Shown piece by piece: positions 58,644 to 64,000 of a DNA stretch of 64,000 nucleotides. Under the pieces are notes generated by a model. The model searched no databases and was not told where the DNA came from. It saw only the letters and a list, made by a program, of their open reading frames with translations. Made by a program: the position numbers and the translations under genes. Source of the DNA: Kitasatospora aureofaciens (GTDB taxonomy: Bacteria > Actinomycetota > Actinomycetes > Streptomycetales > Streptomycetaceae); the NCBI RefSeq assembly GCF_001188955.3, contig NZ_JPRF03000013.1, forward strand, positions 62,001 to 126,000, given 5' to 3'. Each line of letters starts with the position of its first letter. The first letter of the stretch is position 1.

Positions 58644-59615
58644 ATGGACACTTTCGATCTCACCCGACTGCTGCCCGCCGACCACTTCAGCACCGCCCTG
58701 CGCCACGACGTCCGGCAGGGGCTGACCGCCGACCCCAAGCGGCTGCCGCCGAAGTGGTTCTACGACGCGCGGGGCAGCGAGCTGTTCGAGGAGATCACCC
58801 GACTGCCCGAGTACTACCCGACCCGCGCCGAGCGGGCCATCCTCACCGCCCGGGCCGGCGAGATCGCCGCCGCGACCCGGGCCCGCACGCTCGTCGAGCT
58901 GGGCTCCGGCTCCTCCGAGAAGACCCGGCTGCTGCTGGACGCGCTCCGCTCGCTCGACACCCTGGAGGACTACGTCCCGGTGGACGTCAGCGAGAGCGCG
59001 CTGACCTCGGCCGGCGCCGCGCTCGCCGCCGAGTACCCCGGACTGGCCGTGCACGGCGTGCTGGCCGACTTCACCTCCCGGCTCGGCCTCCCCCCGGAGG
59101 GCGGCCCCCGCCTGGTCGCCTTCCTCGGCGGCACCCTCGGCAACCTGCTGCCGAAGGAGCGCGCCGCCTTCCTGCGCGGGCTGCGCGCCACCCTGGACCC
59201 CGGCGACTTCCTGCTGCTCGGCACCGACCTGGTCAAGGACCCCGCGGTGCTGGTGGCCGCCTACGACGACCGCGCCGGGGTGACGGCCGAGTTCAACCGC
59301 AACGTGCTCAACGTGCTCAACCGCGAGCTGGGCGCCGACTTCGACCCGACCGCCTTCGAGCACGTCGCGCTCTGGGATCCGGAGCAGGAGTGGATCGAGA
59401 TGCGGCTGCGCTCGCTGCGCGCGCAGACCGTGAAGATCCCGGCCCTGGACCTGCCGGTGCACTTCGACCGGGGCGAGGAGCTGCGCACCGAGGTCTCGGC
59501 CAAGTTCCGCCGGGAGCGGGTGGCCGACGAGCTGACGGCGGCCGGGCTGCGGCTGACCCACTGGTGGACCGACCCCGAGGGCCGGTTCGGGCTCTCGCTG
59601 TCCGCCCCGGCGTGA
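58644..59615 (+). CDS. egtD: L-histidine N-alpha-methyltransferase EgtD
   Basis: 323-residue SAM-dependent methyltransferase converting histidine to hercynine, the first step of ergothioneine synthesis. It has LPPKWFYDARGSELFEEITR (about 34-53), the SAM motif LVELGSGSSEKTRLLLDAL (about 82-100), FLGGTLGNLLPKER and ALWDPEQEWIEMRLRS, all typical. GAGGAA lies 12 nt upstream. It closes the egt operon, 45 nt after egtC. No egtE gene follows. Confidence 0.96.
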   Translation: MDTFDLTRLLPADHFSTALRHDVRQGLTADPKRLPPKWFYDARGSELFEEITRLPEYYPTRAERAILTARAGEIAAATRARTLVELGSGSSEKTRLLLDALRSLDTLEDYVPVDVSESALTSAGAALAAEYPGLAVHGVLADFTSRLGLPPEGGPRLVAFLGGTLGNLLPKERAAFLRGLRATLDPGDFLLLGTDLVKDPAVLVAAYDDRAGVTAEFNRNVLNVLNRELGADFDPTAFEHVALWDPEQEWIEMRLRSLRAQTVKIPALDLPVHFDRGEELRTEVSAKFRRERVADELTAAGLRLTHWWTDPEGRFGLSLSAPA

Positions 59616-59621
59616 GCCGCG

Positions 59622-59673
59622 GGCCGCAGCCACAGGCCGTAGCCGCAGGCCGCAGCCGCAGGCCGCAGCCGCA
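59622..59673. repeat. 13-bp tandem repeat, four copies, after egtD
   Basis: Units of GGCCGCAGCCGCA start 7 nt past the egtD stop; two copies are exact, two have one to two changes. From 59674 to 59814 is the promoter region of the sugar porter with no gene. Confidence 0.85.
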
Positions 59674-59814
59674 GCCGTCGGGAAGGGGTTCAATTTGCTT
59701 GTTCACCTTACGAATTCTCCGAGCTGGACCTGAGCCTCCCCGCATACAAGGCTTGAACGAATACGGGTTACGATCTCGACTACCGCTCAGCGTTGAGTAC
59801 CAGGAGTCAAGATC

Positions 59815-61239
59815 GTGAGTGTCACCCAGAAGCCCTCCGGGGCGGCCGAGGCCACCGCGCCCGGCCGCCTCGGGTTCGTCGTCTTCATCACCGCCGCCGC
59901 AGCCCTCGGCGGCTTCCTGTTCGGCTACGACAGCTCCGTCATCAACGGTGCCGTCTCCGGCATCCAGGGGAAGTTCGGAGTCGGCAGCGGCGAGACCGGC
60001 CTGATCGTCTCCTCGGCGCTGCTGGGCTCGGCGGTCGGCGCCGCCCTGGCCGGCCGGTTCGCGGACCGCTACGGCCGCATCAAGGTCATGAAGGCGGGCG
60101 CGCTGCTGTTCGCGGTCAGTGCCGTCGGCTCGATGCTGCCCTTCTCCCCCTGGGACCTCGCCCTGTGGCGCGTCCTCGGCGGCGCGGCCATCGGCATCGC
60201 CTCGGTGATCGCCCCGACCTACATCGCCGAGGTCGCCCCGACCAAGTACCGGGGCCGGCTGGCCTCCTTCCAGCAGGCCGCGATCGTGCTCGGCATCGCG
60301 ATATCCCAGCTGGTCAACTGGGTGCTGGCGGACGCCGCCGGCGGCGACACCCGCGGCCACCTGCTCGGCCTGGAGGCCTGGCAGTGGATGCTCGGCATCT
60401 GCGTCGTCCCGGCCGTGGTCTACTTCGTGCTGTCCTCGGTGATCCCCGAGTCCCCGCGCTACCTGATCCAGGCCGAGCGCCTGGACGAGGCCCGCAAGGT
60501 GCTGACCGAGGTCGAGGGCGATGGCATCGACACCGACGCCCGGATCGCCGAGATCCAGTCGCTGATCGCCTCCGACCACCGCCCCCGCTTCCGCGACCTG
60601 CTCGGCGGCCGCTTCGGCCTGCTCCCGATCGTCTGGGTCGGCATCGGCCTGTCGGTCTTCCAGCAGCTGGTCGGCATCAACGTGATCTTCTACTACTCGT
60701 CGATCCTGTGGCAGTCCGTTGGCATCGACCAGAGCAACTCGCTGCTGATCAGCTTCATCGGCTCGGTCATCAACATCCTCGGCACCGTGATCGCGATCCT
60801 GCTGGTCGACCGGGTCGGCCGCAAGCCGCTCGCCCTGATCGGCTCGGCCGGCATGGCCGTCACCCTTGCCGCAGCCGGCTGGGCGTTCTCCTCCGCGACC
60901 GGCTCCGGCGACAACGTCTCGCTGCCCGACCTCCAGGGCACCGTCGCGCTGATCTCCGCCAACGCCTTCGTGCTGTTCTTCGCGATGTCCTGGGGCGTGG
61001 TCGTCTGGGTCATGCTCGGCGAGATGTTCCCCAACCGGGTCCGCGCCGCCGCGCTGTCCGTGGCCGCCTCCGCCCAGTGGATCGCCAACTGGGTGATCAC
61101 CGTGTCGTTCCCGTCGCTCTCGCGCTGGAACCTCTCGGCGACCTACCTGGTGTACGCGGCCTTCGCGGCGCTGTCGATCGTCTTCGTGGCGAAGTTCATG
61201 AAGGAGACCAAGGGCGTCCGCCTGGAGGACATGGGCTGA
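59815..61239 (+). CDS. MFS sugar porter
   Basis: 474-residue, 12-TM major facilitator of the sugar porter family (XylE/GlcP-like). The markers are GFLFGYDSSVINGA in TM1, GRFADRYGRIKVM (loop 2-3), PESPRYL after TM6, QQLVGINVIFYYSS in TM7, DRVGRKPL (loop 8-9) and the C-terminal KETKG. It imports a monosaccharide with protons. AGGAG precedes the GTG start at 59815 by 9 nt. Monocistronic with a strong terminator. Confidence 0.93.
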   Translation: MSVTQKPSGAAEATAPGRLGFVVFITAAAALGGFLFGYDSSVINGAVSGIQGKFGVGSGETGLIVSSALLGSAVGAALAGRFADRYGRIKVMKAGALLFAVSAVGSMLPFSPWDLALWRVLGGAAIGIASVIAPTYIAEVAPTKYRGRLASFQQAAIVLGIAISQLVNWVLADAAGGDTRGHLLGLEAWQWMLGICVVPAVVYFVLSSVIPESPRYLIQAERLDEARKVLTEVEGDGIDTDARIAEIQSLIASDHRPRFRDLLGGRFGLLPIVWVGIGLSVFQQLVGINVIFYYSSILWQSVGIDQSNSLLISFIGSVINILGTVIAILLVDRVGRKPLALIGSAGMAVTLAAAGWAFSSATGSGDNVSLPDLQGTVALISANAFVLFFAMSWGVVVWVMLGEMFPNRVRAAALSVAASAQWIANWVITVSFPSLSRWNLSATYLVYAAFAALSIVFVAKFMKETKGVRLEDMG

Positions 61240-61273
61240 CCAGCCGCCCATCGGCTGATCCGACGATCAGGCC

Positions 61274-61320
61274 TTCGGCCCCCGCACCCTAGCGCGCTGA
61301 GCGCCGATGCGGGGGCCGAA
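61274..61320 (+). terminator. hairpin terminator after the sugar porter
   Basis: TTCGGCCCCCGCA (61274-61286) pairs perfectly with TGCGGGGGCCGAA (61308-61320). It lies 35 nt past the stop. Confidence 0.85.
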
Positions 61321-61378
61321 TCGTTCACTCCCTGTGCCGGGTCCGCGACCTCCGGTACTCCTGTGCGACAGGAGGGAT

Positions 61379-62695
61379 GTGTCCTTGATCTTCGACCGGA
61401 TTCGCACCCGCAGAACCGCCACCGCCCCGAGCGGCGGCTGTCCGTACGCCCACGGCCACCCGGCCCATGCGCCGGGCGCTCTCCCGCAGCAGCCCGTACC
61501 GCAGCGCCCCGACCCGCAGCCACCCGTACCGCAGCAGTCCGTACCGCAGCGCCCCGACCCCCAGCCGCCTGCATCGCACCGCCCAGGCCCCCGACTTCCG
61601 TCGGTGCCAATGCCGTTCACCGATCCCGACCGGGCCGCCGAGTTCATCCGCCAGTTCCACCGCGAGCAACCCGCCGCCGGCACCCCGGAGTCGAGGCTGC
61701 GCGCCGTCCGGGAGGAGATCGGCCGCACCGGCAGCTACCGGCACACCCCCGCCGAACTCGCCTACGGCGCCAAGCTCGCCTGGCGCAACGCCGCCCGCTG
61801 CATCGGCCGGCTGTACTGGCGCAGCCTGGTGGTCCGCGACCTGCGCCACCTGTCCGCCGCGGACGACATCGCCGCCGAGTGCTTCGAGCACCTGCGGCTG
61901 GCCGGCAACGGTGGGCGGATCCGCCCGGTGGTCTCGGTGTTCGCCCCCGACCTCCCGGGCCGCCCGGCCGCGCGGATCCTCAACCAGCAGCTGGTCCGCT
62001 ACGCCGGGCACCGGGTCGACGGCGCCGTCATCGGCGACCCGGCCGGCGCCGCGCTCGCCGCCCGGGCCCGCGAACTGGGCTGGAAGTGCGCCGAGGACCG
62101 CTTCGAGCCACTGCCGCTGCTGATCCAGGAGCGCCCGGACGAGCGCCCGCACTGGTACGGACTCCCGGACGACACGACCCTGGAGGTGCCGCTGAGCCAC
62201 CCCGACCACGCGTGGTTCGCCGAGCTCGGACTGCGCTGGTACGCGGTGCCCGCGATCAGCGACATGACGCTGGAGATCGGCGGCGTCCGCTACCCCACCG
62301 CGCCGTTCAACGGCTGGTACCTGGGCACCGAGATCGGCGCCCGCAACCTCGCCGACGCCGACCGCTACGACATGCTCGGCACCGTCGCCGAACGACTGGG
62401 CCTGGACACCTCCAGCGACCGCACGCTCTGGCGCGACCGCGCCCTGGTGGAGCTCAACCTCGCGGTGCTGCACTCGTTCCAGGAGGCCGGGGTGACGGTA
62501 GCCGACCACCACACCGAGTCGGAGCGCTTCCTCAGGCACGTCGCCCAGGAGCAGCGGCTCGGCCGCCCGACCCCGGCGGAATGGAGCTGGATCGTGCCCC
62601 CGGTCTCCGGCGGGCTGACACCGGTCTACCACCGGTACTACGACCCGGTGGACCCGGAGCAGCGGCCGGCCTTCCTCGCCCGCGAGCCCTGGTAG
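61379..62695 (+). CDS. nos: bacterial nitric oxide synthase oxygenase
   Basis: 438-residue NOS oxygenase domain protein with no reductase domain, so electrons must come from other flavoproteins. Heme Cys is in AWRNAARCIGRLYW (about residue 145). PFNGWYLGTEIGARN, TLWRDRALVELNLAV and the pterin-side SWIVPPVSGGLTPVYH are typical. The N-terminal about 85 residues are a Pro/Gln-rich extension with repeated VPQRPDPQPP, unlike Bacillus NOS. GTG 61379 is 3 nt from AGGAGGG; TTG 61385, in frame, is better spaced. Confidence 0.92.
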   Translation: MSLIFDRIRTRRTATAPSGGCPYAHGHPAHAPGALPQQPVPQRPDPQPPVPQQSVPQRPDPQPPASHRPGPRLPSVPMPFTDPDRAAEFIRQFHREQPAAGTPESRLRAVREEIGRTGSYRHTPAELAYGAKLAWRNAARCIGRLYWRSLVVRDLRHLSAADDIAAECFEHLRLAGNGGRIRPVVSVFAPDLPGRPAARILNQQLVRYAGHRVDGAVIGDPAGAALAARARELGWKCAEDRFEPLPLLIQERPDERPHWYGLPDDTTLEVPLSHPDHAWFAELGLRWYAVPAISDMTLEIGGVRYPTAPFNGWYLGTEIGARNLADADRYDMLGTVAERLGLDTSSDRTLWRDRALVELNLAVLHSFQEAGVTVADHHTESERFLRHVAQEQRLGRPTPAEWSWIVPPVSGGLTPVYHRYYDPVDPEQRPAFLAREPW

Positions 62696-62742
62696 GACGA
62701 CGCGGAGCGCCTGCGCCGGGTCGGAAGCGGCGCCGTACGGAG

Positions 62743-63393
62743 CTACCGGACCGGCCGCGCGGCGAGGCGCTCGAAGCGCAGGACGAGCCCCTCCAGCAGC
62801 GCCTCCAGCCCGGTCTCGAAGGCGCCCTCGTCGACCGTCCCCCGGTGCCCCGCGAGCCGGTGCGCCTCGCCGAGGTGCGGGTAGTCGGCCGCGTCGTAGA
62901 CCTCGGCGTCCGCCGGGAAGCCGGCGGCGAAGGAGGCGAGTGCCGAGCCGGTGACGAAGTAGCGCATCAGCGCGCCGATCCGGGTGGCCTGGCCGCGCGG
63001 CCAGCCGGAGTCGACCAGGTGACCGAACACGGCGTCGGCCAGGCGCAGCGCGTTGGGCCGCCGCCCCGGTCCCTGGGCGAGCACCGGGACGATGTTGGGG
63101 TGGGCGGCCAGCGCGGCGCGGTAGGAGCGCGCCCACGCCCGCAGCGCCTCGGGCCAGGGGGTGTCCGGGCGGCCGAACATCGACAGGTCGACTTCCCCGA
63201 TGACGCTGTCCACCACCGCGTCCAGGAGTTCGTCCTTGGTGGCGAAGTGGTTGTAGAGCGACGGCCCGCTGACCGAGAGCTCGGCGGCGAGGCGGCGGGT
63301 GGAGAGGACCTCCAGCCCTTCGCCGTCGATCAGCCGCAGGGCAGCGGCGACGATCCGGTCGCGGCTGAGGAGCGGGGTGCGCGGGCGGGCCAT
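62743..63393 (-). CDS. TetR-family repressor
   Basis: 216-residue regulator. The N-terminal HTH (about 10-55) has RIVAAALRLIDGEGLEVLS and RRLAAELSVSGPSLYNHFATKDELL. The C-terminal ligand domain is TetR_C-like (PWPEALRAWARSYRAAL). ATG at 63393. It is divergent from an acyl-CoA dehydrogenase gene, with a long inverted repeat between, so it probably controls that gene. Confidence 0.92.
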   Translation of the reverse strand: MARPRTPLLSRDRIVAAALRLIDGEGLEVLSTRRLAAELSVSGPSLYNHFATKDELLDAVVDSVIGEVDLSMFGRPDTPWPEALRAWARSYRAALAAHPNIVPVLAQGPGRRPNALRLADAVFGHLVDSGWPRGQATRIGALMRYFVTGSALASFAAGFPADAEVYDAADYPHLGEAHRLAGHRGTVDEGAFETGLEALLEGLVLRFERLAARPVR

Positions 63394-63476
63394 CGGGTCG
63401 CTACCTCCGGTCGGGTGGGTGGGGACCGATTCTGGCAGGTGCCCCTTCCCAGCGCGGCGGGTCGGAGCTACAGTCC

Positions 63477-63509
63477 CCTCGTAAAACTTACAGCGCTAGT
63501 TTAACGAGG
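63477..63509. promoter_or_regulatory. long inverted repeat, candidate TetR operator
   Basis: CCTCGTAAAACT (63477-63488) and AGTTTAACGAGG (63498-63509) are complementary at 11 of 12 positions across a 9-nt centre TACAGCGCT. It is AT-rich for this genome and ends at the first possible start of the acyl-CoA dehydrogenase gene, 84 nt upstream of tetR. Confidence 0.75.
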
Positions 63510-63520
63510 TGGCCACCGCC

Positions 63521-64000
63521 GTGAACCTGGAGTTGTCCGAGGAGCAGAGCGCCGTCCGGGACCTCGCCGCCGCCTTCACCGACCGCGAGGTCGTGCCGTA
63601 CGCCGCCGAGTGGGACCGCGCCGAGTCGGTGGACCGCGCGATCATCGGCAAGCTCGGGAAGGTCGGGTTCCTCGGCCTGACCATCCCCGAGGAGTACGGC
63701 GGCAGCGGCGGTGACCACCTGTCGTACTGCCTGGTGCTGGAGGAGCTCGGGCGCGGCGACTCGGCCGTGCGCGGGATCGTCTCGGTCTCGCTCGGCCTGG
63801 TCGGCAAGTCGATCAACGGCTTCGGCACCGAGGAGCAGAAGCGCCACTGGCTGCCCCGGCTCACCTCGGGCGAGGCGCTCGCCTGCTTCGCGCTCACCGA
63901 GCCTGGCACCGGCTCGGACGCCGCCAACCTCACCACCCGGGCCGTCCGGGACGGCGACGACTGGCTGATCAGCGGCGCCAAGATGTTCATCACCAACGGC
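63521..64000 (+). CDS. acyl-CoA dehydrogenase, N-terminal part (cut by window edge)
   Basis: The first 160 residues of an FAD-dependent acyl-CoA dehydrogenase: NLELSEEQSAVRDLAAAFTD, LGFLGLTIPEEYGGSGGDH-like GFLGLTIPEEYGGSGGD, and the FAD/substrate motif CFALTEPGTGSDAANL near residue 128. The catalytic Glu lies beyond the edge. GTG 63521 has GAGG about 10 nt upstream; GTG 63509 is in frame and overlaps the inverted repeat. It likely starts a fatty- or branched-acid degradation operon under the divergent TetR. Confidence 0.92.
   Translation, partial: MNLELSEEQSAVRDLAAAFTDREVVPYAAEWDRAESVDRAIIGKLGKVGFLGLTIPEEYGGSGGDHLSYCLVLEELGRGDSAVRGIVSVSLGLVGKSINGFGTEEQKRHWLPRLTSGEALACFALTEPGTGSDAANLTTRAVRDGDDWLISGAKMFITNG

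Overview
This window is chromosomal DNA of very high GC content from a high-GC actinomycete, most likely the Streptomycetaceae (Streptomyces or Kitasatospora type). The reasons are GTG/TTG starts, short overlaps between co-directional genes, an hpn/shc hopanoid operon, an actinobacterial GlyA, a DUF574-type methyltransferase, a fused CobIJ and an egtABCD ergothioneine operon. No phage, transposon or CRISPR array was seen. This assignment is by gene content only.

Layout. 1-5.4 kb (minus): hopanoid operon hpnC-hpnD-hpnE-polyprenyl synthase-shc, with shc running off the left edge. 5.7-11.1 kb (minus): a six-gene set read in the order nucleotidyltransferase, glycerol-1-phosphate-dehydrogenase-like enzyme, CDP-alcohol phosphatidyltransferase, glycosyltransferase, ABC permease, ABC ATPase. 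This looks like an assembly and export route for a polyol-phosphate glycolipid or glycopolymer. 11.6-17.4 kb: idi, an anti-sigma-like ATPase, tRNA-Leu(GAG), an APC permease, a SAM methyltransferase and a DUF6624-like protein. 17.4-26.4 kb: functional genes (glyA, EF-hand protein, EamA exporter, GGCT, cobL-cobM-cobK) interspersed with four gene remnants (aldehyde dehydrogenase, oligopeptide ABC ATPase, frameshifted DinB, dual-specificity phosphatase). 26.4-39 kb: an HTH-MurA fusion and the rest of the cobalamin genes (cbiD, cobIJ-cobH-cobG, and a cobalamin riboswitch, small leader ORF and cobN), broken up by a Tat-exported phosphoesterase. 39-53 kb: lnt, VOC protein, quinone oxidoreductase, AraC regulator, gdhA, ribA, a membrane Ser/Thr kinase, a GGDEF-EAL protein and a DUF574 methyltransferase. 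53-59.6 kb: an SRPBCC protein, a MalY-type C-S lyase/aminotransferase and egtA-B-C-D. 59.8-64 kb: sugar porter, bacterial nitric oxide synthase, TetR and a truncated acyl-CoA dehydrogenase.

How the genes work together. Idi and HpnC/D/E with Shc form an isoprenoid-to-hopanoid route. CobL, M, K, CbiD, IJ, H, G and N cover much of the corrin ring pathway, with cobN under B12 riboswitch control. EgtA-D make ergothioneine up to the C-S lyase step, for which the adjacent PLP enzyme is a natural candidate.

Most unusual signal. Five intergenic regions (near 15.4, 31.4, 42.65, 46.2 and 53.7 kb) hold arrays of a degenerate 7-bp unit of consensus TGACAGA/TGACAGC. The units run from a gene's own stop codon towards a central TTTCGAAA-like core and then continue in inverted orientation. 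At 31.4 kb the array fills the whole space between two convergent stop codons. At 53.7 kb it is apparently translated as the start of the aminotransferase. Other 3' flanks carry minisatellites of different period (9, 13, 14, 15, 24 and 29 bp).
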